DNA of 64,000 nucleotides, taken from assembly GCF_004769575.1 (NCBI RefSeq), contig NZ_RQGA01000003.1, forward strand, positions 248,001 to 312,000, read 5' to 3'. The position numbers were made by a program, and so were the translations under genes. Under the pieces are notes generated by a model. The model saw only the letters and a list, made by a program, of their open reading frames with translations, was not told the DNA's origin and did no database searches. The stretch's first letter is position 1, and each line of letters starts with the position of its first letter. Below are positions 35,039 to 44,199 of this stretch, piece by piece. The DNA is from Leptospira perdikensis. Lineage in GTDB: Bacteria; Spirochaetota; Leptospiria; Leptospirales; Leptospiraceae.

Positions 35039-36100
35039 TTATTCCTCTGTCGCACTTCCTTCTAACGTTTGTATGGTGTCGCATGTGATGTAATTAAAGA
35101 TGACACTTTTTTCTGATTGGTATAAAGCTTTGGCTGGAAGTGATTTCCACTTTGTTTGGTCAAATTCGCAGTCATGTTTTTCCCCTTTCGTTTCTCCGCT
35201 AGACTCCGCAAAATAAACCATATACTTTTCTGTTTTAGGCCCGAGACGTTCACAACCAATACTGGTACTGGAACATTCGCGAATTTGGGGAGTGGGCCAA
35301 TATGGTTCTTGCGTTGTTCCAAATCCTTTCGCTACTGCATTGCGATCAAAGGCCCATTTATCAATCCGGTAACTGCAATGATCATCGTAGACTGGTTCTT
35401 GTCTGTATTTAGTGGAACAACTTTCACTTTCGGAAAATGTTCCGTCCCCACGATCCGAACGAACTGTATGGCAGTCCTCTCCATCAGGGATACTGTTGTA
35501 ACTTCTGATCTGACGACTTCTGGACACACTGTACGCACCCATAGGCATGGAGTCACACCATTCTGATTCGGAGACAGGTTTGAATTGGTCGATGGCAATG
35601 GAACGAGACCATTCATGATGAGTGATTTGTAGTTCTACTTTTTCTGTCCATAAAACACCGAGACAAACAAATCCTATCCCACCGAAGACAATGGTTCCCA
35701 ATAACCACAATACCCATTTGGGAGTTTTCGGATGGGGTTTGATGAATTCAGAATTCTCAAAAGCTAAATCTTCTTTTGCTTTTTGGACAGAGTCTTCAGT
35801 AACACCATCTTGGTCGGATCGCAGTTTTACGTTTTGTGCCCCATCGAGCGAACCCCCACAGTTTCCGCAGAAAGTGGCTTTGGCACCATTGGCAGTTTGG
35901 CAAAAAGGACAAACCTTATCTGCGCCGTAGTAAATATGGTCCTGGACGGCCACCTTGTCTGCATCATTGGGAAAGTATCTACGGTTTGGGTCTTGAGTGG
36001 CTCCACAATTGGGACAATGCCTATGCGTTTTACCGAGTAGTTTTTTGGAACCGCAGAATTCACAGTCCCAAAGCATTTCATAGATTTTTTCTTCTGCCAT
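35039..36100 (-). CDS. Zinc-ribbon membrane protein
   Basis: About 353 residues starting at ATG 36100. Two zinc-binding units are visible: WDCEFCGSKKLLGKTHRHCPNCGATQ (RanBP2-like Cys4) and KVCPFCQTANGAKATFCGNCGGSL (zinc ribbon). A membrane helix follows (WVLWLLGTIVFGGIGFVCLGVLW). The C-terminal part is rich in Tyr, Ser and Cys (ESESCSTKYRQEPVYDDHCSYRIDKW) and probably faces the other side of the membrane. Its substrate or partner is unknown. It is first in the set with the coiled-coil and SPFH proteins. Confidence 0.8.
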   Translation of the reverse strand: MAEEKIYEMLWDCEFCGSKKLLGKTHRHCPNCGATQDPNRRYFPNDADKVAVQDHIYYGADKVCPFCQTANGAKATFCGNCGGSLDGAQNVKLRSDQDGVTEDSVQKAKEDLAFENSEFIKPHPKTPKWVLWLLGTIVFGGIGFVCLGVLWTEKVELQITHHEWSRSIAIDQFKPVSESEWCDSMPMGAYSVSRSRQIRSYNSIPDGEDCHTVRSDRGDGTFSESESCSTKYRQEPVYDDHCSYRIDKWAFDRNAVAKGFGTTQEPYWPTPQIRECSSTSIGCERLGPKTEKYMVYFAESSGETKGEKHDCEFDQTKWKSLPAKALYQSEKSVIFNYITCDTIQTLEGSATEE

Positions 36101-36185
36101 CGCAACCAAGGTTTATCCGCAAAAAATTGACTTTTGCAAGAAAAATATTTTCAAATCCCAAAATCCAACCTAGAATCCTTAGGAT

Positions 36186-38024
36186 ATGAGATTGGTACTA
36201 AATCTAATTCTTAAATTCCGATATTTAATTCTCTCAATTTTCTTTTTAATTCTTTCGGTGGGTTATGTTTTTTCCCGTTCAAAACAGAATGCAGTTCATC
36301 CATTAGATAGTTTGTATTTGAAATTATCACCTAATATTGCTAAGGTGGATAGGAAAATTTCCTTTCGAAGGCTTTCCCTCCATTTACGTGGTGTGATTCC
36401 TAGTGTGAGTGAATGGAAAGAATTAGATTCCTTACCTGAGGATCAAAACCTAGAATCGTTTGCAGTCAGTTTTCTAAAACAACCTGACTTTGCTGAATAT
36501 TGGGGAACTAAGTTTACTTCAATGTTACGAGACAAATCCAAAGGGCGAAAAATTCCAACAGGTGCTTTTTTTCAATACATTGCGAGTTCTCTTCATAAAA
36601 ACAAACCCTATGACCAATTGGTACAAGAGATGTTAAACTCTAGTGGTTCGGTGAATGAATCGCCGGCCACTTTATTTTACATTCGGGATGGGGCAGATCC
36701 TTTACAAACAGCGGAGTATGTCGGTCGACTTTTTTATGCAAAACGAGTAGCATGTGCTAGGTGTCATGATCATCCGTATATTTCTGATTTTACAAGAAGG
36801 GATTATTATGCACTCGCTGCATTTTTTAGCCAACAATTCTTTCGTGATGGTTCTTGGGAAGTCAATCGATATGGAAAATCTTTTAGTTATGTTCCAAGAG
36901 AATTAGAAGTTCATCTTCCAATGGAAGACCAAAAAAATCTCCAAGATAAAAACAATGAATGGAACAGAGACAATTGGAACAAATGGACGGATGAACAAAG
37001 AAAAGACTACCAAAAAAAACATGAAGTCACATATGCAACGTTATACTACGAACCAAAACTTGGTTTACGGTTCCCCCATACAGATGATGCACCCGGTGGG
37101 GATTTAGTTCGACCCAAATTTTTAGATGGAAAAGAAGCCAAATTAAAACCTGGCGATGATCGAAGAAAGGTTTTTGCCAATTGGTTGACTGATAAATCCA
37201 ATGATCGCTTTCGCAAAGTGATCATCAATCGAGTATGGACGGAACTCATGGGTTGGAGTTTTTTCACTCCTTTAGATGATTGGAATGAAGACACTGTTGT
37301 GACTGGGGAAGAGATTCTAAACCACCTCGATTCTTATTTTTTAACAAACAATTTCAAACTAAAAGAATTGATTTTATACATTGTAACCTCGAATGCATAT
37401 AGTCGTTCTCTTACAAGTAGTGTAAACGATCAAGATTCCATTCGGTATTTTGCACCCAAACGATTGGATAGTGACCAACTTCTTAACTCTCTTATCCGAA
37501 TTTCTGATTCCCAAAAGATCAGTAACATTCGTGAAAGAAATCTATCTTGGTTTACAGGTCTTATAAGCCAAAAACCTTACGATTTAACTGGTACAGGTTC
37601 AGTTCGTTTTCCTCAAGATAACTTAAAAGAATTTTCAAACGCCGTCGAAGTGGAAAGGCCTGCTCCTTATCACACGATGTTATCGGTATTTGGTTCTGGT
37701 CCTCGTGTGGATATCTCTGACGATATTGATGAGTTGACCATAGAACAAATGTTAACACTAATGAATGGCCGTGTGGTTGGGAAACTCGTTTGGGATTTTG
37801 GTAGTAAAGAGTCCCTTGTAAAACAAGAATTTGACCAAGTAAAGTCAATGGATCAAATAATTGGTAATCTTTATTACCGACTTCTTGGACGTCTTCCTTC
37901 GAATGCAGAAAAGGAAAAAATAAAAACGTTTATGGTCAAACCAGATAATGTTTTTGATAAAGACTTACTCCAAGACATTCTCTGGGCTCTCATCAACAGC
38001 CAAGAGTTCCAACATACTAACTAA
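36186..38024 (+). CDS. DUF1549/DUF1553 protein with heme-type motif
   Basis: A 612-residue protein with a membrane-anchor segment near the start (LILSIFFLILSVGYVFS). Residues about 60-230 form DUF1549 (SFRRLSLHLRGVIPSVSEW, FAEYWGTKFTSMLRD). The motif CARCHDHPYI suits covalent heme c or a metal site. Residues about 330-600 match DUF1553 (VIINRVWTELMGWSFF, PKRLDSDQLLNSLIRIS). Such proteins are abundant in Planctomycetes, nearly always beside a DUF1501 partner, as here. They are periplasmic and of unknown reaction. Confidence 0.88.
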   Translation: MRLVLNLILKFRYLILSIFFLILSVGYVFSRSKQNAVHPLDSLYLKLSPNIAKVDRKISFRRLSLHLRGVIPSVSEWKELDSLPEDQNLESFAVSFLKQPDFAEYWGTKFTSMLRDKSKGRKIPTGAFFQYIASSLHKNKPYDQLVQEMLNSSGSVNESPATLFYIRDGADPLQTAEYVGRLFYAKRVACARCHDHPYISDFTRRDYYALAAFFSQQFFRDGSWEVNRYGKSFSYVPRELEVHLPMEDQKNLQDKNNEWNRDNWNKWTDEQRKDYQKKHEVTYATLYYEPKLGLRFPHTDDAPGGDLVRPKFLDGKEAKLKPGDDRRKVFANWLTDKSNDRFRKVIINRVWTELMGWSFFTPLDDWNEDTVVTGEEILNHLDSYFLTNNFKLKELILYIVTSNAYSRSLTSSVNDQDSIRYFAPKRLDSDQLLNSLIRISDSQKISNIRERNLSWFTGLISQKPYDLTGTGSVRFPQDNLKEFSNAVEVERPAPYHTMLSVFGSGPRVDISDDIDELTIEQMLTLMNGRVVGKLVWDFGSKESLVKQEFDQVKSMDQIIGNLYYRLLGRLPSNAEKEKIKTFMVKPDNVFDKDLLQDILWALINSQEFQHTN

Positions 38025-38033
38025 GGAATTACA

Positions 38034-39320
38034 ATGGATCGCAAAGAATTTTTTAAAAAATCAATGATTAGTTTGGGAATCAGTCCCTTTTTGTTTTCCT
38101 CCAATCCTTTTGGTAGTTTACGAGCTGCAGAAGAAGAGGAATCGATAGTTCTTCCTTCTAAGGTAAAGTCAGTCATCTTTATCGAAATGATGGGAGGAAT
38201 GAGCCATGTAGACACCCTTGATCCCAAACCAAATAGTGTGTTTGCGAAAGTAAATTCCAGTATCTCTGGGCTTTCTCTATTGGAACCTTTTTCTCTTACC
38301 GCCAAACAATTACATACGATTGGAATCGTCAAATCCACTTGGAGCGAAGAAGGGGATCACGGTTTTGCCCAGATGTTACTCGGAACCGGATACCGAATGA
38401 CAGAAGCTATGGGTTTTCCTGATATTCCCCATTTTGGTGCTGTGATTGCTTATGCCAAAAAATCAAAAATCAAATCATCATATTTTCCAAGTTATGTGAC
38501 GATTGGGGGTAGGGGAGGGAAAAATGGGAATTCTGGATTTTTAGGAATCGATTATTCTGGTTATCATGTTGGCAATGTAGATGAACCCATCCAACATTTC
38601 AATCCATCCTATGGAAAATTTTCCGAAGATCGGATCCTTAGAAGAAAGGATTTGGTTTCTTTTTTAAATGCAGAGTTTTCTAAAACTTATCCCACGAATG
38701 AGTCGAAACATTGGAAAAATATGCTCGTGGCCGCAGAAGAATTTCGAAGTTCTAAAAACATCGATAGTTTTCGCATCAGTTTGGAAGATGAAAAAACTAG
38801 GGCACGGTATGGAACGACTTGGCAAGGTAAAGCGATGTTGTTAGCCAAACGACTTGCGACTCAGGAAGTTCCCTTCATCCATATTTCCATCGGTGGTTTT
38901 GACACTCATACGGGCAACAAAGCACAAATCACAAAAATCATGAAAGAAACAGATATGGGGATTGCTGCGTTATTAGAAGATCTAAATAACACTGGTCTCA
39001 TTAAACAAACGTTATTTGTGCTTACCAGTGAATTTGGAAGGACACCTGATGTGGGGTCAAGGGATGGCCGTGACCACCATCCCAAAGTTTGGTCGACCTT
39101 ACTTGGTGGTGGCCCTTTTGCCAAAGGTTATGTTTTGGGGGAAACGGACGAAACAGGATCGAAACCTTTAAAACCAACAGAAGCACTCCATGTTAGGGAT
39201 TTAGTTGCCACCATTTATAAAGCAGCAGGAGTGGATCCCGAAGCCTCTCTCACCAATTCCTTTGGCCGTCCTTTTCTTTTAACTACAAAGAAAGCCAAAG
39301 TATATGAAGATTTGTTTTAG
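38034..39320 (+). CDS. DUF1501 family exported protein
   Basis: A 428-residue protein related to sulfatase/alkaline-phosphatase fold enzymes. The N-terminus MDRKEFFKKSMISLGISPFLF resembles an export signal, but the twin Arg is replaced by DRKEF. Family motifs: IFIEMMGGMSHVDTLDPKP, STWSEEGDHGFAQMLLGTGYR, PFIHISIGGFDTHTG, and FVLTSEFGRTPDVGSRDGRDHHPKVWSTLLGGGP. It follows the DUF1549 gene by 9 nt, the usual partner arrangement. The pair is probably a periplasmic complex acting on a large or polymeric substrate (inference). It overlaps the convergent lipoprotein gene by 4 nt. Confidence 0.92.
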   Translation: MDRKEFFKKSMISLGISPFLFSSNPFGSLRAAEEEESIVLPSKVKSVIFIEMMGGMSHVDTLDPKPNSVFAKVNSSISGLSLLEPFSLTAKQLHTIGIVKSTWSEEGDHGFAQMLLGTGYRMTEAMGFPDIPHFGAVIAYAKKSKIKSSYFPSYVTIGGRGGKNGNSGFLGIDYSGYHVGNVDEPIQHFNPSYGKFSEDRILRRKDLVSFLNAEFSKTYPTNESKHWKNMLVAAEEFRSSKNIDSFRISLEDEKTRARYGTTWQGKAMLLAKRLATQEVPFIHISIGGFDTHTGNKAQITKIMKETDMGIAALLEDLNNTGLIKQTLFVLTSEFGRTPDVGSRDGRDHHPKVWSTLLGGGPFAKGYVLGETDETGSKPLKPTEALHVRDLVATIYKAAGVDPEASLTNSFGRPFLLTTKKAKVYEDLF

Positions 39321-39847
39321 TTTTTTTGTGCTTTCTCTATACAAAGATAAGCATTGAGGAGAATGCCATCCGTAGAGGTTACCTTGTCACCGGGGTTTAA
39401 ATAGGTTTCGGAAAAGATGGCACCTGCCCCATAACTTTGGCAATTGGCAATGGCAGATTCATAACTGTCATTTGGTTTCACATACACCACTGTATTTACC
39501 TTTGTTGTGTCTCCATTAGGTTGGTAACGACAAACTCCTACCAAATTTTGAACGGAACATTTTACCGAGGATCTTGTATAAGGAGGAGCACAATTGATCT
39601 CTTCTTTTGTAGTCGAATAATGTTCAAAACAAGATGGTGAATAATTAGAAGATGCCGAACAAGATCCTAACAATTGAAAAGTACCAGTAAAACCAGACCT
39701 TCCTGCATTGATGCCTGCAAGATACATAGTTTGTAAACACTGGTTTTGTGTTTCTTGTTTTTTATCATCTCTTTGCGCCTTACAATGAGTGAGAGAATGA
39801 CAAACTAACAGGAGTAAAGTGATTGTGAGTTTAAAATTTGGCTTCAT
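39317..39847 (-). CDS. Cysteine-rich hypothetical lipoprotein
   Basis: About 176 residues starting at ATG 39847, one base after the porin stop. Signal MKPNFKLTITLLLLVCHSLTHC with a lipobox Cys. The mature part contains at least ten further Cys (NQCLQTMY, GSCSASS, PSCFEHY, NCAPPY, VKCSVQ, GVCRYQ, ANCQSY, LCIEKA), implying several disulfides. No known domain. It shares a transcript with the porin upstream and may be a small envelope partner of it. Confidence 0.75.
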   Translation of the reverse strand: MKPNFKLTITLLLLVCHSLTHCKAQRDDKKQETQNQCLQTMYLAGINAGRSGFTGTFQLLGSCSASSNYSPSCFEHYSTTKEEINCAPPYTRSSVKCSVQNLVGVCRYQPNGDTTKVNTVVYVKPNDSYESAIANCQSYGAGAIFSETYLNPGDKVTSTDGILLNAYLCIEKAQKN

Positions 39848-39848
39848 T

Positions 39849-41156
39849 TTAATAGAATACCTGTATTTGGGTTCGAACCACATGGTCCCCTTCTGCGGCT
39901 GTAGGCGTTCCTGTATAATAGAAATAATCCGTTTGCCATTTCAAATTGTGTTCTGCAAAGTAATAGGAGAGAGCTCCTCCTACTTCCCTAGAATACTTCA
40001 AACTGGGATCGGTTTCTCCTAAAGGCCGAAACTCTCCAAATCGAAAACTAAGTTCATAATTATTGATGAATAAATATCCGAATTGAACAAAATGTCCCTG
40101 TCCACTTCTAGAATATTCTCTAGAAAGTGCAGAACCCACAGTTCGTTCTATATAAGCAGTATTTGCTCTTCTCCACAACCATTCGTATTGAAAGGAAAAA
40201 CCCCTCCATTTAAAATAAATGTCTCCGGCCGCATGACTATAATTGAATTTAGCAAATGTAAATTCTGTTCCATGTGTACTTAAGGATCTGTCCGAATTTT
40301 TGTTATAAGCACCAGAAACACCGATGGACAATTTGGGTTCTTTGTATCTAGCAAAATCTGTTTCTGATAACCAATCGTTATCGGATCCTGATTTTGACAT
40401 TCCTCCAAAAGGTGAAAAAATAAACCTAGCAACTGTTAATACTCCGGGTGTTTGTCTTTCCACGCGGTTTCTACCCTGTCCACCGAAAACACCTAAATAA
40501 TAAGCAAACATTCTTTTGTTACCGAATAGATCTTCGGAGAATAGATAAGTTCCTACGTCACGATCTAAGTTAAACTCGGCTGTTACAGAAGAGCGGTCTA
40601 CTGTTTGTAACGCTCCAGAAGAATTCCAACGTTGTCTACTATACGGAACCTTCATTTGACCAAAGGCAATTTTCACGTCTCGATATTGATTGTAGATAAT
40701 ATTTGCATCCCGTAATGAGTTTCGTCTTTGGCTTTCCATATCTCGTTCTGCAAATCCCATTTGCAAATTCACAAGCCAAGTATCGTTGAATAAACCTGCT
40801 TTGAGTTGTAATCGAGTTCGGCGAACCAAGAAATTCGTTGTGTCCTGGGAAGGGTCCAATTGAAAACTTTGGTTTCCTTGGATTTGGGATCTGAACCGGA
40901 GTTGGATATTATGTTTGCCGTCAGTGGAAGTGCCCTTGATTCCTTTTCCGAGGCCGGTTTCCCAATTGGATTTATTTTCTGGTGTAGCCACTACCGGCTC
41001 GGAAGGAGCGGTTGGTGGGTTTGTTGGACTAGCTGTATTCGCATTGGATTCGACTTTCGCTTCTGGTTTTTCTTGGGCCCTCAGGGCAAGCGGAAGGAGA
41101 TAGATACACCAAAGTAGGAATACCGCACGGATTGGATGTGGAATTTTGTGTAACAT
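39849..41156 (-). CDS. OprO/OprP family porin
   Basis: A 435-residue outer-membrane beta-barrel of the phosphate-selective porin O/P family. A signal peptide (residues 1-27, ending ALRAQ) is followed by a Pro/Ala/Thr/Asn linker. Then come barrel strands DGKHNIQLRFRSQIQGNQSFQL, LVRRTRLQLKAGLFNDTWLVNLQMG and DVKIAFGQMKVPYSRQRWNSSG, and a C-terminal strand ending VVRTQIQVFY with terminal aromatic Tyr. It should allow diffusion of small, perhaps anionic, solutes. The Cys-rich lipoprotein gene follows after 1 nt. Confidence 0.9.
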   Translation of the reverse strand: MLHKIPHPIRAVFLLWCIYLLPLALRAQEKPEAKVESNANTASPTNPPTAPSEPVVATPENKSNWETGLGKGIKGTSTDGKHNIQLRFRSQIQGNQSFQLDPSQDTTNFLVRRTRLQLKAGLFNDTWLVNLQMGFAERDMESQRRNSLRDANIIYNQYRDVKIAFGQMKVPYSRQRWNSSGALQTVDRSSVTAEFNLDRDVGTYLFSEDLFGNKRMFAYYLGVFGGQGRNRVERQTPGVLTVARFIFSPFGGMSKSGSDNDWLSETDFARYKEPKLSIGVSGAYNKNSDRSLSTHGTEFTFAKFNYSHAAGDIYFKWRGFSFQYEWLWRRANTAYIERTVGSALSREYSRSGQGHFVQFGYLFINNYELSFRFGEFRPLGETDPSLKYSREVGGALSYYFAEHNLKWQTDYFYYTGTPTAAEGDHVVRTQIQVFY

Positions 41157-41302
41157 ATCTGTAATTTTTGGAATGATTGTACGTATCAGAATGACTCGAG
41201 AAAGTCAAAAAGAAATTGTTTCGACTTTTTGGCAATATTTGCCTTTTCCGACTCATTTTTCCTTTTCTTACCAAAGAAACCTAAAATACTGATCTCTGAT
41301 CT

Positions 41303-42319
41303 ATGAAAAAAGCACTCATTACCGGAATCACAGGCCAAGACGGTTCCTACCTGGCAGAACTCCTGCTCCAAAAAGGGTACGAAGTCCACGGAATCGTTCG
41401 CAGAACCAGCCTTTTCAATCGCAATCGCATTGAACATCTGCACGGAAACCCGAATCTCCACCTTCACTACGGAGATATGACAGATTCCTCTAACCTAAAC
41501 CGAATTTTAGAAAAAATCCAACCTTCTGAGATCTATAACTTGGCGGCTCAGTCCCATGTGCAGGTTTCCTTTGAGGTTCCTGAATACACGGCAGAAGTGG
41601 ACGCAGTAGGAACTTTACGTATTTTAGATGCCATCAAACAAACTGGGATCAAATCCCGCTTTTACCAAGCCTCAACGTCGGAACTTTATGGCCTTGTCCA
41701 AGAAGTTCCACAAACAGAAAAAACACCATTTTACCCACGTTCCCCTTATGCAGTTGCTAAACTTTATGCTTATTGGGCGGTTGTGAATTATAGAGAAGCG
41801 TACGATTTGCACGCATCAAATGGTATTTTATTTAATCATGAATCTCCAAGACGCGGAGAAACCTTTGTGACTAGAAAAATCACACTTGGTGTTTCTGCTG
41901 TCAAAGCGGGAAAACTTCCTTTTATTACTATGGGAAATATTGATTCTAAACGGGATTGGGGTTATGCTCCAGACTACGTAGAAATGATGTGGATGATGTT
42001 ACAACAAGACAAAGCTGATGACTATGTTGTAGCAACAAACGAAACTCATACAGTGCGTGAGTTTATCGAAGAGTCTTATAAAATTGCAGGTTACGAAGTA
42101 GTTTGGGAAGGTAAAGACGACAAGGAAGTAGGTAAGGACAAAAAATCCGGTCAAGTTCTTGTTAAAATTGATCCAAAATACTATAGACCAACTGAAGTTG
42201 AACTTCTCATTGGAAATCCAGAAAAAGCAAAACGTCAGTTAGGTTGGGAGCCAAAAGTTAAGTTTAAAGAATTGGTTCAAATCATGATGAAAGCTGACTT
42301 AAAGGATCAAGGTTTTTAA
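41303..42319 (+). CDS. gmd: GDP-mannose 4,6-dehydratase
   Basis: A 338-residue SDR-fold sugar nucleotide dehydratase. [28 protein letters not shown] binds [18 protein letters not shown] and the catalytic [10 protein letters not shown] (YxxxK) follow, then [19 protein letters not shown]. It converts GDP-D-mannose to GDP-4-keto-6-deoxymannose, the precursor of GDP-fucose, GDP-rhamnose or GDP-perosamine for surface polysaccharides. It stands alone here, so the next enzyme lies elsewhere. Confidence 0.95.
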   Translation: MKKALITGITGQDGSYLAELLLQKGYEVHGIVRRTSLFNRNRIEHLHGNPNLHLHYGDMTDSSNLNRILEKIQPSEIYNLAAQSHVQVSFEVPEYTAEVDAVGTLRILDAIKQTGIKSRFYQASTSELYGLVQEVPQTEKTPFYPRSPYAVAKLYAYWAVVNYREAYDLHASNGILFNHESPRRGETFVTRKITLGVSAVKAGKLPFITMGNIDSKRDWGYAPDYVEMMWMMLQQDKADDYVVATNETHTVREFIEESYKIAGYEVVWEGKDDKEVGKDKKSGQVLVKIDPKYYRPTEVELLIGNPEKAKRQLGWEPKVKFKELVQIMMKADLKDQGF

Positions 42320-42321
42320 TC

Positions 42322-42348
42322 ACTCACAACGATCTTTCATAGGTGAGT
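42322..42348. terminator. Short hairpin between convergent gmd and cyclase genes
   Basis: ACTCAC (42322-42327) and GTGAGT (42343-42348) form a 6-bp stem with a 15-nt loop and a short TTT after it on the plus strand. Weak but well placed. Confidence 0.3.
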
Positions 42349-43680
42349 TTAACCAAGAGATTTGTACCTATTCACAAACTCTTGGTTTGGAATTTGAGGA
42401 TGACCTTCCCTTTGTAATTCGGGAAGGAGTCCTTCTACAAAATACATTTTAATATTCCCTTTGTGTTTTGCAGGAATTTCTCCTCTATATTCACATTGAA
42501 AAAAATCTTTAATGAGTTCATAAGTGGATGAGGAGATATTGATTTTTCCTGTCATTCCTGAAGATTCACACCGACTAGCAGTATTTACAGTATCACTCCA
42601 AACATCATAAGCAAATTTTTTATCTCCAATCACTCCTGCAATCAGTTCCCCTGAATGAATTCCTAGCCGGAGTTGCCAATAGGGTAATCCTTGAGTTTCT
42701 TTGATTTCCTTCATTTGGTTCATAAAAGCCTGGATTTCGAGGGCTGCTAAAACACTGTCGATAGCATGTGTAGAATTTGTTTTGGGAATCCCACCAACAA
42801 ACATATAACTATCACCAATGGTTTTTAGTTTTTCGAGTTTGTGGCGTTCTATTAAACTATCAAAATAAGAAAAACAACGATCGAGTTCTCCTACAAGTTC
42901 TGAAGGTGAAAGTGTCTCTGCTATTTTTGTAAAACCTTCAAAGTCAGTAAAACAAACTGTAGCGGATGAATAATGTTTTGGTTTACTCACCCCATTTTGT
43001 TTTAGTTCCCTTGCAACTTCTAATGGTAATACATTTAGTAATAGACTTTCAGACTTTTGGTGTTCTGCGATGAGTTTGTCTTCGGCCCTATTGACTGCTT
43101 TTACGAATTGATTGATTAAAAGAATAAAAAAGATCACCAGTAATATCAGAGGTGGCATTAAATAATCAGCAGGTACAACCCATTTTGGTGGACCATAAAG
43201 ACCTTCACTGCCCATAACCCGGTAATAGTATTGGGAACATATAAATAAAAACCCAGCCACACTTACAAAGAACCAGCGTAGTTTAATATTTTTCCTGGGA
43301 ATCATCAAAAAAGGCATAACGGAAAAAAGTAAAAATCCAAGCGGAGCTGGATCATCGGCTTGGAATACGGTAAGTGAGGCTATGTGAAAATTGCTAGAAG
43401 CGAGTGAAAATACGGCGCTCATCACATAACTTCCTTTATATAAAAGGTAACGAGAATAAGCCAACGGTATTACTAAAACAAAATAAGAGATAAAAGAAGT
43501 TAAGTGGGTTTCGGGTGGTTCTGTAAAATAAATGACAGGTATGAGCAAAGAAGGAATGAATAACATGATCGTTTGGAAAGTGGCATTCACTCGCAGAGCA
43601 CGAGCACTTTCATCACTTAAGCCCTTAGTGAGATGGACAAGTTGTAACCGGTTTAGGATTTTTTGAATGCGTTTGGACAT
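42349..43680 (-). CDS. Membrane adenylate cyclase (class III)
   Basis: A 443-residue protein. The N-terminal half has six membrane helices; the C-terminal half from about 235 is a class III cyclase domain. The metal-binding Asp pair is present in CFTDFEGFTKI (Asp246) and KLKTIGDSYMFVGG (Asp290). Lys284 and the Asp of YDVWSDTVNTASR fit ATP rather than GTP as substrate; the transition-state Asn and Arg are in TVNTASR. It should make cAMP when the membrane part receives a signal. Genes for two proteins with cNMP-binding domains lie nearby (44.2 and 31.6 kb). Confidence 0.92.
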   Translation of the reverse strand: MSKRIQKILNRLQLVHLTKGLSDESARALRVNATFQTIMLFIPSLLIPVIYFTEPPETHLTSFISYFVLVIPLAYSRYLLYKGSYVMSAVFSLASSNFHIASLTVFQADDPAPLGFLLFSVMPFLMIPRKNIKLRWFFVSVAGFLFICSQYYYRVMGSEGLYGPPKWVVPADYLMPPLILLVIFFILLINQFVKAVNRAEDKLIAEHQKSESLLLNVLPLEVARELKQNGVSKPKHYSSATVCFTDFEGFTKIAETLSPSELVGELDRCFSYFDSLIERHKLEKLKTIGDSYMFVGGIPKTNSTHAIDSVLAALEIQAFMNQMKEIKETQGLPYWQLRLGIHSGELIAGVIGDKKFAYDVWSDTVNTASRCESSGMTGKINISSSTYELIKDFFQCEYRGEIPAKHKGNIKMYFVEGLLPELQREGHPQIPNQEFVNRYKSLG

Positions 43681-43845
43681 AACGGGAAATTAAAAATTGA
43701 TACAAATGAAAATCAATTCAAATTGTTTTGATTGTGGTGTAGTTTTATGGGAATTAACAAGTAACCCAATGATAACCAACTCTAGAGTAAGAGTAGGTTT
43801 TCAGATTGGGTTTCAATGATTTAAAAAATGAAAAATTAGGTTGGT

Positions 43846-44151
43846 TTAAAGGCCGAAAAACTGATCCAACATCAACTTCTTCAAAGTTTCTTTTAGTTTT
43901 TCTTGGATGTTGACAATCTTCACTGTCATTTTCTTTTCATCCGCTTTGTTTTTGAAAGAAAGAAGGCGAGAAATTCCAAGGGAACTCACAATGACCACTT
44001 TTTCCAAATCCAAATAGATTTCTTGAACGTTCTTTTCTAAAATTTCTGCCAAAATTTCGCGGAGTTCTGGCGCATTTCCGTCCAGAATTTGATCCATAAA
44101 GCGAACGCGGATCGTGTTTCCTTTTTCTTCGACTAGTATCTTATCACTCAT
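43846..44151 (-). CDS. STAS-domain anti-anti-sigma factor-like protein
   Basis: A 101-residue single STAS domain. The order IRVRFMDQILDGNAPELREIL, EIYLDLEKVVIVSSLGISRLLSF and a C-terminal helix follow SpoIIAA. A Ser of VIVSSLG is the expected phosphorylation site. It probably controls an anti-sigma kinase by partner switching. No kinase gene is next to it. It lies 48 bp downstream of a cNMP-binding protein gene on the same strand. Confidence 0.9.
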   Translation of the reverse strand: MSDKILVEEKGNTIRVRFMDQILDGNAPELREILAEILEKNVQEIYLDLEKVVIVSSLGISRLLSFKNKADEKKMTVKIVNIQEKLKETLKKLMLDQFFGL

Positions 44152-44199
44152 ATTTCGTTGGCCTCTAACGTAAGTCAGGAGGGGAAAGTTGGCAAGAAG

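Noticed and set aside
35156..36189. Several plus-strand frames opposite the zinc-ribbon gene
   Set aside because: They are antisense shadows of a gene with clear Cys4 zinc motifs and have no domains.
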